NCBI RefSeq assembly: GCF_013299185.1
Contig: NZ_JAAFKG010000005.1
Coordinates: forward strand, 94,858 to 158,857
DNA: 64,000 nt
From: Microcoleus sp. bin48.metabat.b7b8b9.023
Lineage (GTDB): Bacteria > Cyanobacteriota > Cyanobacteriia > Cyanobacteriales > Microcoleaceae
Reading direction: 5' to 3'
The position numbers and the translations under genes are program-made. Of this stretch, positions 8,449 to 17,248 are shown piece after piece. The notes under the pieces were generated by a model. The model did not search any database. It had not been told where the DNA came from and worked only from the letters and a program-made list of their open reading frames with translations. Position 1 is the stretch's first letter. Each line of letters starts with the position of its first letter.

Positions 8449-10158
8449 TTATCTAAGTTTCAAATCTCCCCTAGCTGGCTCTTGTTGTCCGGTGCGGAAA
8501 ACCACGACTCCGTTTGACAGAGCAACTAAATCTATTTTCAGCGGCCCGGCGATGTATGTGACATCACTGGCGATCGCCCGAACCTCCAACGGTTTATCGT
8601 ACTGTTGCAGTCGATCGACAAAACCGCCCAAAGTTTCAATCCGATTGTCCGCAACTTGGACTCTACCGCCGACAACACCAATTAACCGAGCGCGAAATTG
8701 ACAAGCTTCAATCAATTGCTGTAACTGTTCCCGCACCTGTTCGTCGGGCACAGCTACGGGATTGACAGCAACCCCTGCAATCACATCTCCAGCACGGAAC
8801 ACCACTCGATTGATTTCGGCTTCTGCAAATACCTTAATTAGCTTTTCTTGTCGCAGGTAATTAGCGCCGGCGACAATCCGCACTACGTAATCTTGACCGT
8901 CTTTGATCTGACTGATTAATTGATCGATTTCCGCTTTAGTAATTTGAATAACTTGCTCTCTTACCTTAGTATTTTCCGGCTGCATCAGTCCGACGGTGGT
9001 TTTATTTGCTTCTTGCAAGAGTCGATCGATCGCGCGACTCTCCGTACCCGGTTCTTGTATGCGAACGACGCCAGCAGCTAAAATTTGACCGCGCCTGATT
9101 GCAACTGTTCCCTCGCGAATTGCCTGAAAATCGCGTTCCAAAACTTGCATTTGCTGCTGCAATAAAGTTTGTTGCTGTTCGAGTTGAGCTTGTTGCTGTC
9201 CCAGGGCTTCCAAGAGTGCTTCCCTCTCGGCAATTACTTTGTCCCGCTCGACAATTATGCGATCGCGCTGGGCGAGATTTTCCGCGCGCTGGGCAATTTC
9301 CTTGTCTCGCTCAGCAATTAGCTTGTTGCGATCGACAATTGCCGCATTTCGTTTCGTAATTTCTGCCTCTCGCTCGGCAATTGCTTCGTTTCGCTGGGCA
9401 ATTTCCTTGTCCCGCTGAGCAATTTGAGTTTTTACCTGCTCTCGCTGCTCGATTAACTGTTGGCGTTCCGCTTGCAGTTGGGCGATTTCCGAGCTCAAAG
9501 TCGTTTTTTGACCTGAAACTGTTTTCAATTGGTTCTCAGTGCGATCGAGCTGAGCTCTGGTAGTCGATCGCGCCGTTTCCACCAATTTCAATTGTTCTTC
9601 TGTCTGAGATTTAGCCGCTTCCACAGTAGCAAGCTGTTCTTCCGTTTGCGATTTAGCCGCTTCTACCTGACTTAACTGCTGTTCAGTTTTAGACTTGGCT
9701 GCTTGCACGCTGTTAAGTTGGGCCCGCAGCGAATTTAATTTTGTTTGCGTCTTGGCTTGCTCGGCATTAGCTGCTTGGAGCGATTGATTAATTTGCTCTA
9801 AATTGGCTTTAGCTTGCGCTTGAGCGGCTCTGGCCCCTGCTAATTCAGTTTCAATTCGATTTTTCTCTTGAGTGGCTTGTTTGATTTCTCTGCGGGCGTT
9901 GTTGAGTCTTTTTTGAATCTCGTCTATGCTAAAAACTCCGGTTCGCAGCGGCTTGCTGGTAGCAAATAAAATGCCCAGAGTAATGGCTGACAGGATGCTG
10001 CCGGCCATCACTGTCACTACAACAGCAGTATCGCGGGGGCGCAGTTTGAATAAACTCAATCTAGCCTTGCCGACTTTCGTCCCAAGGCGATCGCTAACAG
10101 TAGCGATCACGCCGCCCAACACTAACATTACAAATACTAAGATGTATCCAGCAGTCAT
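8449..10158 (-). CDS. DUF3084 coiled-coil membrane-anchored protein
   Basis: 569 residues. Two hydrophobic segments near the N-terminus (about 4-22 and 47-67, around a conserved RLGTKVGKARLSLFKLRPRDTA linker) anchor the protein. Residues ~85-350 are a long coiled coil rich in Gln, Glu and Lys, with internal repeats such as VEAAKSQTEEQL and IAERDKEIAQR. The C-terminal ~200 residues form a globular domain containing VVRIVAGANYL and VVFRAGDVIAGVAVNP. This architecture is the DUF3084 family, nearly confined to cyanobacteria and of unknown function; a structural envelope or division-related role is sometimes guessed. It is convergent with nothing close and reads away from ntcA's 3' end by 77 bp. 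Confidence 0.85.
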   Translation of the reverse strand: MTAGYILVFVMLVLGGVIATVSDRLGTKVGKARLSLFKLRPRDTAVVVTVMAGSILSAITLGILFATSKPLRTGVFSIDEIQKRLNNARREIKQATQEKNRIETELAGARAAQAQAKANLEQINQSLQAANAEQAKTQTKLNSLRAQLNSVQAAKSKTEQQLSQVEAAKSQTEEQLATVEAAKSQTEEQLKLVETARSTTRAQLDRTENQLKTVSGQKTTLSSEIAQLQAERQQLIEQREQVKTQIAQRDKEIAQRNEAIAEREAEITKRNAAIVDRNKLIAERDKEIAQRAENLAQRDRIIVERDKVIAEREALLEALGQQQAQLEQQQTLLQQQMQVLERDFQAIREGTVAIRRGQILAAGVVRIQEPGTESRAIDRLLQEANKTTVGLMQPENTKVREQVIQITKAEIDQLISQIKDGQDYVVRIVAGANYLRQEKLIKVFAEAEINRVVFRAGDVIAGVAVNPVAVPDEQVREQLQQLIEACQFRARLIGVVGGRVQVADNRIETLGGFVDRLQQYDKPLEVRAIASDVTYIAGPLKIDLVALSNGVVVFRTGQQEPARGDLKLR

Positions 10159-10235
10159 TCCGATTTCTTATTTTAGATTGTGGATTTTGGATTGAATCTA
10201 GAATCCAAAATCCAAAATCGTATAATTTCTCGGCA

Positions 10236-10901
10236 TCAAGTGAATTGCTGGCTTAAGGCCACCGGATTGTGAACTGTGATCTTTTTCTTGTGAATCGAGA
10301 TCATTGTTTCTTGTCTGAGATCCCCCAGCAAGCGAGTCACAGTTACCCGCGTCGAGCCGATCGCCTCGGCGATCGCCTGATGGGACAGCTTCAAATCAAT
10401 CGTAATCCCATCCGTACTCGGCACCCCAAAATCCCGGCACAGAATCAACAAAAAGCTGACGAGTCTCGATCCCATATCTCGGTGTGCCAGCGTTTCGATC
10501 ATCATCTCGGTTTGCAAAATCCGAGATGAGAGTCCCCGAAGCATCACCATCGACAATTCCGGGTCTTCCTTGAGCGCTTTCTCCACTTGTTCGATCGGCA
10601 GCGAGATCAATTCCACCGGTGTAAAGGCTACCGCGTGGTAAAACCTATCCGATCTGTGTCCCGTAATCAGAGACAGCACCCCAAATACGCTGTTTTCGCG
10701 CAGGAGGGCGACTGTAATTTCTTCCCCTGCTTCGTACACCCTGGAGAGCTTCACAGCACCTTTAATGAGAACGTAGACGCGCTCAGCCGGGTCTCCAGGG
10801 AAAAAAATTGTCTTGCCCCGTTCAAAATTTTCCACAATGGGTGGAAACGCCCCGCCGCTGATTTGGCGGAACACGGCTGCTAGCGGTCTATCATGTGTCA
10901 C
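10236..10901 (-). CDS. ntcA: Global nitrogen regulator NtcA (Crp/Fnr family)
   Basis: An N-terminal cyclic-nucleotide-binding-like beta-roll (2-oxoglutarate sensing in NtcA) includes [20 protein letters not shown] and [18 protein letters not shown] long dimerisation helix follows ([20 protein letters not shown]), then the winged helix-turn-helix with [20 protein letters not shown]. The identity to known NtcA proteins is very high by eye. NtcA binds GTA-N8-TAC and controls glnA, nif, nir and its own gene. A GTG start at 10901, with AAAGGA 7 nt upstream, gives 221 residues and aligns with the VTxD start of known homologues; a TTG at 10925 would add eight residues. No perfect GTA-N8-TAC site was found upstream by eye. 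Confidence 0.95.
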   Translation of the reverse strand: MTHDRPLAAVFRQISGGAFPPIVENFERGKTIFFPGDPAERVYVLIKGAVKLSRVYEAGEEITVALLRENSVFGVLSLITGHRSDRFYHAVAFTPVELISLPIEQVEKALKEDPELSMVMLRGLSSRILQTEMMIETLAHRDMGSRLVSFLLILCRDFGVPSTDGITIDLKLSHQAIAEAIGSTRVTVTRLLGDLRQETMISIHKKKITVHNPVALSQQFT

Positions 10902-10925
10902 GACGAGATCCTTTCTACTAACCAA

Positions 10926-11230
10926 TAGTTTTTAACTTGTCGATTAACCTTATTGAGTAAATATACTGCCCAACCTCCAATCTCCAGGGATTCTGTTACT
11001 GTCACTTAATGTTAAGGTAAGCACACGCTGTATGATTAAATCTAGCCCTTCTCTTAACTTTTTCAATTCCGCCCCCATGTAGCTCCACAGCAAAATTAAT
11101 ATCAATTGTGTCTCAATTGTGTCTCAATTGTGTCTGAATCAGTTAAATCTGAATCAGTTGTGTCTAAACTGGCGGGGTTGTCGCATACAGCCAACGAGAA
11201 CGGTGCAAGTTGCTTCTAGAAAAAATACAG
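10926..11230. other. Divergent ntcA-fabI promoter region
   Basis: About 300 bp between the divergent ntcA and fabI starts. It contains a small tandem repeat, TCAATTGTGTC three times at 11102-11135, followed by TCTGAATCAGTT twice, near the fabI side. On the ntcA side GTAAGCACACGCTGTA resembles, but does not match, the NtcA box GTA-N8-TAC. No gene is seen. Confidence 0.5.
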
Positions 11231-12007
11231 ATGATAGATTTGACCGGAAAAAATGCTCTTGTTACGGGCATTGCCAACAATCGCTCGATCGCCTGGGGCA
11301 TCGCCCAGCAGCTCCACAAAGCTGGGGCTAATCTCGGCATAACTTATTTGAAGGACGAAAAAGGCAAGCACGAGCGCAAAGTCGCTGAACTCGTGGAACC
11401 GCTCAATCCCAGTCTGTATCTGCCCTGCAATGTCCAAGACGAAAGCGAAATCGAGTCTACTTTTAAAACCATCGCCGACAAATGGGGCAAGTTAGATGTC
11501 CTAGTTCACTGTCTGGCTTTTGCCGGTAAGGACGAACTTTCCGGAGATTTCAGCAACACCTCCCGTCAAGGCTTCTCCAATGCTTTGGATATTAGCGCTT
11601 ACTCCCTGGTACGGCTTTGTGCTGCGGCTAAACCGCTGATGGCAGAAGGCGGCAGTATCATCACGCTAACTTATTTGGGCGGTGTGCGGGTAGTTCCTAA
11701 TTATAATGTCATGGGAATTGCTAAGGCTGCTTTGGAAATGAATGTTCGGTATCTGGCGGCGGAACTCGGCCCGTTAAATATTCGGGTAAATGCCATTTCT
11801 TCAGGCCCGATTCGGACTCTGGCTTCGTCAGCAGTTGGCGGCATTCTGGACATGATCCACCACGTTGAGGAAGTGGCCCCGCTGCGGCGGACGGTAACTC
11901 AGCAGGAAGTGGGAAATGCTGCGGCTTTTCTGTGCAGCAATCTATCTAGCGGGATTACGGGTCAAGTTTTGTATGTCGATGCCGGTTACGAAATCATGGG
12001 AATGTAA
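11231..12007 (+). CDS. fabI: Enoyl-[acyl-carrier-protein] reductase (NADH) FabI
   Basis: 258 residues from the ATG at 11231; a TTG 21 bp upstream would add residues not typical of the family. The short-chain dehydrogenase fold has the FabI variant nucleotide motif GIANNRSIAWGIAQ at residues 13-26. The FabI catalytic pair Y158-x6-K165 lies in NYNVMGIAK, with Y148 (LTYLGG) as the second conserved Tyr. ISSGPIRTLASSAVGG is the substrate-binding loop. The enzyme performs the last reduction of each fatty-acid elongation cycle in the cytoplasm. It is divergent from ntcA and followed by a 260-bp heptamer tract, so probably monocistronic. Confidence 0.95.
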   Translation: MIDLTGKNALVTGIANNRSIAWGIAQQLHKAGANLGITYLKDEKGKHERKVAELVEPLNPSLYLPCNVQDESEIESTFKTIADKWGKLDVLVHCLAFAGKDELSGDFSNTSRQGFSNALDISAYSLVRLCAAAKPLMAEGGSIITLTYLGGVRVVPNYNVMGIAKAALEMNVRYLAAELGPLNIRVNAISSGPIRTLASSAVGGILDMIHHVEEVAPLRRTVTQQEVGNAAAFLCSNLSSGITGQVLYVDAGYEIMGM

Positions 12008-12268
12008 CAGTTGACAGTTGACAGTTGACAGTTGACATTTGGTAGGGGCGGTGGATGGTGCGTGCCCGCCCTCTCTTAGTTGTAAGTTGACAGTTGACAG
12101 TGGTCAGTGGTCAGTGGTCAGTTGACAGTTGTCAACAGTTAACAGTCAACAGTTATTAGTTAACAGTTAACAGTCAACAGTTAACAGTTAACAGTTAACA
12201 GTCAACAGTCAACAGTTAACAGTCAACAGTCAACAGTTAACAGTCAACAGTTGACAGTCAATAACAGT
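12007..12268. repeat. Long STRR tract of AACAGTC/TTGACAG heptamers
   Basis: Starting at the last base of the fabI stop codon there are four TTGACAG units, a GC-rich palindromic repeat (12043-12079, GTAGGGGCGGTGG ... GCCCGCCCTC), then GTGGTCA and finally about 20 units of TTAACAG / TCAACAG type up to 12268. Variation between TTAACAG, TCAACAG and TTGACAG shows independent mutation of the units. It fills the whole fabI-hisB gap and no gene is seen in it. Confidence 0.9.
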
Positions 12269-12316
12269 CTTTTGTTCGCTACAAAAGTGTTAATCCCAAA
12301 TTACTAATTAATTCTA

Positions 12317-12979
12317 ATGAATGACCAATTGCGAATTATGGAAATAATCGATCGCCCTCCTGTACCTCCTCCAAGTTCTAGTAACACAGTCGCCAGGGCC
12401 GCCTTGGTGAAGCGCACAACACTGGAAACGGATGTCACTGTCAGCCTCAATATCGACGGTTCGGGAACTTGCAAGGCTTCCACAGGAATTCCGTTTTTAG
12501 ACCATATGTTGCAGCAGATTGCTTCTCACGGATTGATCGATTTGGACGTGCAGGCGATCGGGGATTTGGCCATTGACGATCACCACACCAACGAAGATGT
12601 GGGCATTACCTTAGGTCAAACCTTGGCAAAAGCTGTCGGAGATCGATCGGGAATTTCTCGCTTCGGACACTTCATCGCCCCGCTGGATGAAGCATTAATT
12701 GAAGTAGTGCTAGATTTTTCGGGACGGCCTCATTTAAGTTACAACTTAGAAATTCCCACCCAGCGCATCGGCACTTACGACACCGAGTTAGTGAGAGAGT
12801 TTTTTGCTGCGGTGGTGAACCACTCTCAAATGACACTGCACGTCAGACAGTTGCAGGGGGGGAATTCCCATCACATTGTCGAAGCCGCGTTTAAGGCATT
12901 TGCGCGGGCTGTGCGGATGGCGGTGGCGATCGATCCTCGGCGCGCCAGTCGGATTCCGAGTTCTAAAGGAGTTTTGTAG
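12317..12979 (+). CDS. hisB: Imidazoleglycerol-phosphate dehydratase
   Basis: About 195 residues of conserved HisB fold after a ~25-residue N-terminal extension. Two metal-binding repeats are evident: [13 protein letters not shown] and [10 protein letters not shown] in the first half, and [11 protein letters not shown] and [14 protein letters not shown] in the second. The enzyme dehydrates imidazole glycerol phosphate in histidine synthesis using two Mn ions. Its length fits the monofunctional bacterial form; no HisB-N phosphatase domain is present. A start at the internal ATG 12338 is also possible. No other his gene is adjacent, as is usual in cyanobacteria where his genes are scattered. 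Confidence 0.95.
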   Translation: MNDQLRIMEIIDRPPVPPPSSSNTVARAALVKRTTLETDVTVSLNIDGSGTCKASTGIPFLDHMLQQIASHGLIDLDVQAIGDLAIDDHHTNEDVGITLGQTLAKAVGDRSGISRFGHFIAPLDEALIEVVLDFSGRPHLSYNLEIPTQRIGTYDTELVREFFAAVVNHSQMTLHVRQLQGGNSHHIVEAAFKAFARAVRMAVAIDPRRASRIPSSKGVL

Positions 12980-13025
12980 TTTAGGGGTTTGCAGTGGCGC
13001 TTCTGGGCTGCTGCAAACCTGTAAA

Positions 13026-13976
13026 TCAAAATATATCTGCGATGTAGTTAAAAACACCTTGACTTCCCTCGCCGTACTTGCCGATAAATTCAGCGATTAG
13101 TCGATCGCTACACCTTTCTATAGCATCAGCAATAGAACTTTGTGCTAAAACTTGACTGGCCGACAGACGCAAAACTTCAAACAGATTTACAGTGAAATCA
13201 GTATCTTCACTGACAAAATCCCACAGTTCTCGACCAATTAAAGTAATCATTTCCGAATTGGGCAAAATTTGCTTCAGCAAACCAAGCGTGACAGTCTTAT
13301 TAGTTCTCTTGCCGTAAGCTATACCAATATAAGCGCGATCGCCCTCCTGAATTTTTTCCTCAATTTTCGCAGCCCAATATACTATCTGGTCTTTATCCAT
13401 ATCATTCGGGCCGCTTTTTACCTGTATCCAGCATTTCTCGCCATCACTGGTAGTTTTAATTGCGTCCCATCCTGACTTACCGGGCGGACTTTCTGCACTT
13501 TCCGAGCAAGATATCAATAGTTTTTCAATAAAAAAACCCATTGAAGTAACAATAGACCTAGTGGCAGCCATATAAACATTAAGTCTGACAACTTCTGCTG
13601 GAGTATCAAGATTTAACGCCCTAATTAAAAATGGGTTGGGATGAATTTTTTCTAAAGTCAGATTGTCAACCATAGCTAACTGACGCCTTGTAAAGTCCCG
13701 ACAGATACTAGCTAGAAAATTTTCAGCTATAGTAAGTTGAAGCGAAAGCTTACCTGAAGATGTAAATGCTAAAATGCGTTCTATCTCATCGGGAGTAAAT
13801 TTAAGAGCTCTTTTGCCAGAAATACTGCTGATACCGTTTCTAAGTGTTTCTGCTGTCAAACTAAGAAATTCTTCTAAATCTGCAAAGTGACTGGCGAAAG
13901 AGCGAGACTTGCTGGCTGGCAATCCTACTTCTTTTTCTAAAACAAATGCTAATAATTCATGAAGTTGCTGGGACAC
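13026..13976 (-). CDS. Type II restriction endonuclease-like protein (possibly PmeII family)
   Basis: 316 residues from a GTG start preceded by AGGAG at 8 nt. The N-terminal ~130 residues are helical and include a helix-hairpin-like LRNGISSISGKRALKFTP. The nuclease core has the order GWDAIK, then WIQVKSGPNDM, a PD-(D/E)XK variant with Gln at the usual acidic place (D-(x)n-Q-x-K). VYWAAKIEEKIQEGDRAYIGIAYG follows. It resembles proteins annotated as PmeII-family restriction enzymes, but I am not certain of the subfamily. The gene lies 34 bp downstream of the cytosine methyltransferase on the same strand, which supports a restriction-modification role. It has a second nuclease partner across the methylase. 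Confidence 0.7.
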   Translation of the reverse strand: MSQQLHELLAFVLEKEVGLPASKSRSFASHFADLEEFLSLTAETLRNGISSISGKRALKFTPDEIERILAFTSSGKLSLQLTIAENFLASICRDFTRRQLAMVDNLTLEKIHPNPFLIRALNLDTPAEVVRLNVYMAATRSIVTSMGFFIEKLLISCSESAESPPGKSGWDAIKTTSDGEKCWIQVKSGPNDMDKDQIVYWAAKIEEKIQEGDRAYIGIAYGKRTNKTVTLGLLKQILPNSEMITLIGRELWDFVSEDTDFTVNLFEVLRLSASQVLAQSSIADAIERCSDRLIAEFIGKYGEGSQGVFNYIADIF

Positions 13977-14010
13977 TTTTATTTCTCCTAAAATAGGTTT
14001 TAAATATCAG

Positions 14011-15258
14011 TTAATTAAAGAGAGAAAGTTGTTTAATTATTTCTCGCCCTTGCACTCGATCGCCCTTAATTGCCTGACAAAGGTACTTACCGATCGCCTC
14101 TGCCAATAATACCGGAACTGCATTCCCAATTTGCCGATATTTAGAAGCAGTCGATCCATAAAAAACCCAATCATCTGGAAACGTTTGAATTCGCGCGCAC
14201 TCCCTGACACTCAAAGGACGCAATTCATCAGGATGACACATATCTGTAGCCTTTTGATGGGGACTCGTTGTGACAGTAGGTGACGGTTTATCCCATGCCA
14301 AGCGCCGATAAAAACCAACTTTGCCGCCTTCAGATTTATAAGCTCCTCCCATTGCTTCTTGCTTTAATTCGCTGGGTAAATCCCTCCAGTTTTGACCTGC
14401 TGTTAATAGGCGCAGATACTTGAGGCGACTTTCTGAGTAGTGGGTAAATTCTGGCCCAGAGTCTACTAAATCCTTTAATCCTTCTCTAAGCGTCAGCCAT
14501 TTTGTTTTTTTACCAGTACCTTTCTGACTGTGAGTTGGCAGCGGCAAAGTAACTGAATCATCACCTTTATAACCAATAAAAATTACTCTTTCTCTAGCTT
14601 GAGGAACGCCGTAGTCAGCAGTATTGAGCAGATCGTACACAACTTCATAACCAATGCGTTTCATCTCTGCCAAAATCACTTGTAAAGCAGCACCAGGCAT
14701 CTCATCAGGTTCTAATTGCGCGCAACCTAAACCTCTACGATCGTGAGGTCGATGTCGAATCGGAGCTGACAGCAATCCCTTAACATTTTCCATGATAAAA
14801 AAGCGCGGTTTAATTTCATCCACAATGCGTATGAAATCCATAAATAAGCTGCCGCGCGGATCGCCTACAGACCCCCGTTTTCCGGCTGTACTGAAGGGTT
14901 GGCACGGGGGGCCACCAGTCACTAAATCTACTTCGTCAGCGCGCAGAGGTCTATCTAAACCAAAGATTTGTCCGCCTTCTTCTAAGAGAGTTTTGGCGCT
15001 GACTTCGCAAATATCTCTCGGTATAGCGCATGGGGATAAGTGAGGACGATTTAGAGAGATTGTTTTGGTAGCATCAGGTTCGATTTCTACTAAACTTACT
15101 GTCTGAAATCCTGCTTTTTCTAGACCTAAATCTAAACCGTATGCTCCAGCAAAGAGGCTAATAGTTATCGGTTTGTTCTTAATCAAAGCTTTAAGCCTCA
15201 AGACTAGATATTGCTGGAATGAAAATTGTACTTTACTAAAATCCAAAAGCAAGAGCAT
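14011..15258 (-). CDS. C5-cytosine DNA methyltransferase of a type II restriction-modification locus
   Basis: All main m5C-methyltransferase motifs are visible: motif I ISLFAGAYGLDLGLEKAGF (SAM binding), motif IV TGGPPCQPFSTAGKR with the catalytic Cys in PCQPFS, motif VI FIMENVKGLL, motif VIII AGVPQARERV-type DYGVPQARERVIFIG, and motif X YRQIGNAVPV. The variable region between VIII and X would read the DNA target. The ATG at 15258 overlaps the 3' end of the upstream restriction gene by 23 bp; an in-frame TTG at 15261 is also possible. The overlap implies translational coupling. If the upstream nuclease is TdeIII-like, the target may be GGNCC; this is an inference. Confidence 0.93.
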   Translation of the reverse strand: MLLLLDFSKVQFSFQQYLVLRLKALIKNKPITISLFAGAYGLDLGLEKAGFQTVSLVEIEPDATKTISLNRPHLSPCAIPRDICEVSAKTLLEEGGQIFGLDRPLRADEVDLVTGGPPCQPFSTAGKRGSVGDPRGSLFMDFIRIVDEIKPRFFIMENVKGLLSAPIRHRPHDRRGLGCAQLEPDEMPGAALQVILAEMKRIGYEVVYDLLNTADYGVPQARERVIFIGYKGDDSVTLPLPTHSQKGTGKKTKWLTLREGLKDLVDSGPEFTHYSESRLKYLRLLTAGQNWRDLPSELKQEAMGGAYKSEGGKVGFYRRLAWDKPSPTVTTSPHQKATDMCHPDELRPLSVRECARIQTFPDDWVFYGSTASKYRQIGNAVPVLLAEAIGKYLCQAIKGDRVQGREIIKQLSLFN

Positions 15259-16072
15259 CAAGCATATGCTTACCCTTCTCCCGCCCGACTTCTTGATATA
15301 TATCCAAAAGTTCTTCGTAAGCAGTCTCTCCCCCTATAATATTCCAAAACTCATGTCCCATAATGACAGCTTGTTCAAAGGGCGTATACTTCCTGGCCAC
15401 TGACCATTTATAATCTGAACGATTTGGCCCATAAGGATTGTAAGCCATAGCATAATAAGATTGAGCATCGGGGCGAGACTGCCCGCACAGTAAATGATAT
15501 CTCAGCAGGCGTTGAATTACCTCCAAACATTGTCCTTTGTTGGGTTTTGACCCTTTAATTTCAAAGAAAAATTTCCTCCCGTCATGGGATAGCACGTACA
15601 AATCTGCTTTGACCGATCGCCTCACTAAATGGTTAGTTTTTTGAGCCTCAAGAACAGCTTCTATCATTTTCTCAAAACCAGGTTTAGTTACATTCTTGTC
15701 TGCTGACTGTTCAAATAGCGCTATCTGACGCTCAATTTCATTGACAGCCTCTATGCTAACTTCGCCAGAAATTTCATAGCTTCGATGGGCCTCTTTGTGA
15801 TGTTCCAACGCAATAAGCTTCGCACATTCTTCATAGGTTGTACTCAAGCGGCTGAAACCTATTTCAAACTCGTTAATCCGCAGCAACTCTGACGGGACGA
15901 TCGCAGCCTGTAGTAGTTCCGATTGTTCTGTAGAGGATGGGGAAGATAAATATGCTGCTGGAATATCAAGTTTTGGTATTAGCCGTCCTCTGTATTCATT
16001 GACAAGATTTTCGATGAAAACTTCTAAGTATGCTTTGATTATGACGCGCGTAGTTGAGCTAATGGCTGACAT
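15236..16072 (-). CDS. TdeIII family type II restriction endonuclease
   Basis: 278 residues. The catalytic region carries KADLYVLSHDGRKFFFEIKG: D-(x)n-E-x-K of the PD-(D/E)XK fold, followed by SKPNKGQCLEVIQRLLRYHLL, which I recognise as the conserved stretch of TdeIII-type enzymes. TdeIII itself is reported to cut GGNCC. The N-terminal part is helical and probably dimerising. It is first in a three-gene minus-strand operon (nuclease, methylase, second nuclease) and overlaps the methylase start, an arrangement that ties restriction and modification expression together. Confidence 0.85.
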   Translation of the reverse strand: MSAISSTTRVIIKAYLEVFIENLVNEYRGRLIPKLDIPAAYLSSPSSTEQSELLQAAIVPSELLRINEFEIGFSRLSTTYEECAKLIALEHHKEAHRSYEISGEVSIEAVNEIERQIALFEQSADKNVTKPGFEKMIEAVLEAQKTNHLVRRSVKADLYVLSHDGRKFFFEIKGSKPNKGQCLEVIQRLLRYHLLCGQSRPDAQSYYAMAYNPYGPNRSDYKWSVARKYTPFEQAVIMGHEFWNIIGGETAYEELLDIYQEVGREKGKHMLDALAFGF

Positions 16073-16206
16073 TATTTTACTGCAAATATTCTGTTGACTA
16101 TACTTGTGATAAAAGAGGAACGAAACACAACATTTTTGCTACAAGTTTTCTTGACTGAAACGTATTGAAGCATTAATTGTTGCATAAATTGTTGCAGATA
16201 CTTGAT

Positions 16207-16659
16207 TTATTTTAGTAGATTTAGATGTCGTTTTAAAATTTGTTGAACCACGCCATAATAATTAGGATTTTCCAACCCTTTTAATTCATGTTGGATATCT
16301 TCCCAATCCCCTAATTTACTTTTCCACATACCATTCTCTGTTTGTATTTCAGCGTGCTGCGGTTCACCGTTATAGGTGTATATTGCTATCTTTTGAAAGC
16401 CCGGTTCAATGTCACTATTATCGCAACATTCATATCCAATAGTTTGATAAGCCTTGATAAAAGCATCCAACGTTAACTCCCTTGGTACACCATCGGGCCA
16501 GTATCCATCTGGGTCTACGGGATCCCATCTACAGTCCTCTTCACCAGCTACGAAAGCAAAACAATTATAATCTACTGTTTCTTCACTTGTTACTTCATAT
16601 TCAGTATTCTCTAAATTAGGAAATCTGAGTAGTTTGCGATATTCCAGCCTACCATTCAT
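16207..16659 (-). CDS. DUF7689-like protein with conserved Cys and His (150 aa)
   Basis: The central region has YNCFAFVAGEEDCRWDP, then YWPDGVPRELTLDAFIKAYQTIGYE, PGFQKIAIYT, PQHAEIQTENGMWKSKLGDWEDIQHEL. An early Cys in an asparagine-aromatic context and a later His before a beta strand are the layout of papain-like/NlpC-like cysteine hydrolases. I recall this family as DUF7689, often next to a small partner. The gene overlaps the upstream gene by 11 bp, so the two are probably one operon. Function is unknown; a toxin, effector or immunity role is only a possibility. Confidence 0.6.
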   Translation of the reverse strand: MNGRLEYRKLLRFPNLENTEYEVTSEETVDYNCFAFVAGEEDCRWDPVDPDGYWPDGVPRELTLDAFIKAYQTIGYECCDNSDIEPGFQKIAIYTYNGEPQHAEIQTENGMWKSKLGDWEDIQHELKGLENPNYYGVVQQILKRHLNLLK

Positions 16660-16993
16660 AACCGTGTTCTTTTCCCCATTGTATCCACGCTTGAGTCATT
16701 TGTTTCATTCGACCGCGCTGCTCTGATTTTACCGGATTATCACCAGTAATTGCTCTCAACGCCCAAAACCAATGATCGGGTTTTTGTTCGAGATCGCGAA
16801 AAATTAACGGTACAACAGGCTGTCCCATGCCAATAATTCTTTGATAAGCTGGGTGCATTGACTTTTGTGTAACTAATGACAGCATCCTTGTCTGGGCGCG
16901 CCATTCTTCTGCAAGGCTATTAAACTGCGCTTCGAGTTCTACCTGACTTTTAATCGGGTATTTATAGGTTGTGATGCGATCGGGTAGTTTCAT
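16649..16993 (-). CDS. Conserved hypothetical protein paired with the DUF7689-like gene (114 aa)
   Basis: The protein contains HPAYQRIIGMGQPVVPLIFRDLEQKPDHWFWAL and ITGDNPVK, followed by a basic segment and AWIQWGKEHGYEW. I recognise this as a short protein common in cyanobacteria that is usually found beside another small gene. No catalytic motif is evident. Its last 11 bp overlap the start of the DUF7689-like gene, so the two are translationally coupled. The pair may be a toxin-antitoxin or effector-immunity unit, but nothing in the sequence proves it. Confidence 0.6.
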   Translation of the reverse strand: MKLPDRITTYKYPIKSQVELEAQFNSLAEEWRAQTRMLSLVTQKSMHPAYQRIIGMGQPVVPLIFRDLEQKPDHWFWALRAITGDNPVKSEQRGRMKQMTQAWIQWGKEHGYEW

Positions 16994-17069
16994 GTCCAGC
17001 CGTGGCTACTTCATAAATCTATATTACCTTACCTTTCCAAAGTATTGGGTCAATTAGCTAAAGCATAAA

Positions 17070-17166
17070 CAATTCGATTTGAGTAAGGTGCGTCAGATTG
17101 GCAAACTTCGATCATCGTTAGAGAACTTTCTCTGACGCACCCTACAATTCGATTTGAGTAAGGTGC
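17070..17166. repeat. GGTGCGTCAGA hairpin repeat with 22-bp flanking direct repeat
   Basis: A hairpin of the GGTGCGTC...GACGCACC family (arms at 17087-17097 and 17131-17141) is bracketed by two copies of CAATTCGATTTGAGTAAGGTGC at 17070-17091 and 17145-17166. The direct repeats could be a duplication caused by insertion or slippage. Confidence 0.75.
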
Positions 17167-17174
17167 TGGAATAG

Positions 17175-17243
17175 GTTTGTAGTGAGGACTTTAGTCCTTA
17201 GTCATGACTTGGCGAAGAAAGGACTGAAGTCCTTACTACAAAC
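17175..17243. repeat. GTAGTGAGGACTTTAGTCC hairpin repeat, copy 2
   Basis: Arms GTTTGTAGTGAGGACTTTAG and the complement-type CTGAAGTCCTTACTACAAAC. It ends 5 bp before the stop codon position of the minus-strand GH15-type gene, so it is immediately downstream of that gene and well placed as a terminator. Confidence 0.85.
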
Positions 17244-17248
17244 TCTAT

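Noticed and set aside
10926-11100. NtcA autoregulatory site
   Set aside because: Only a near match (GTAAGCACACGCTGTA) was found; spacing does not fit GTA-N8-TAC.
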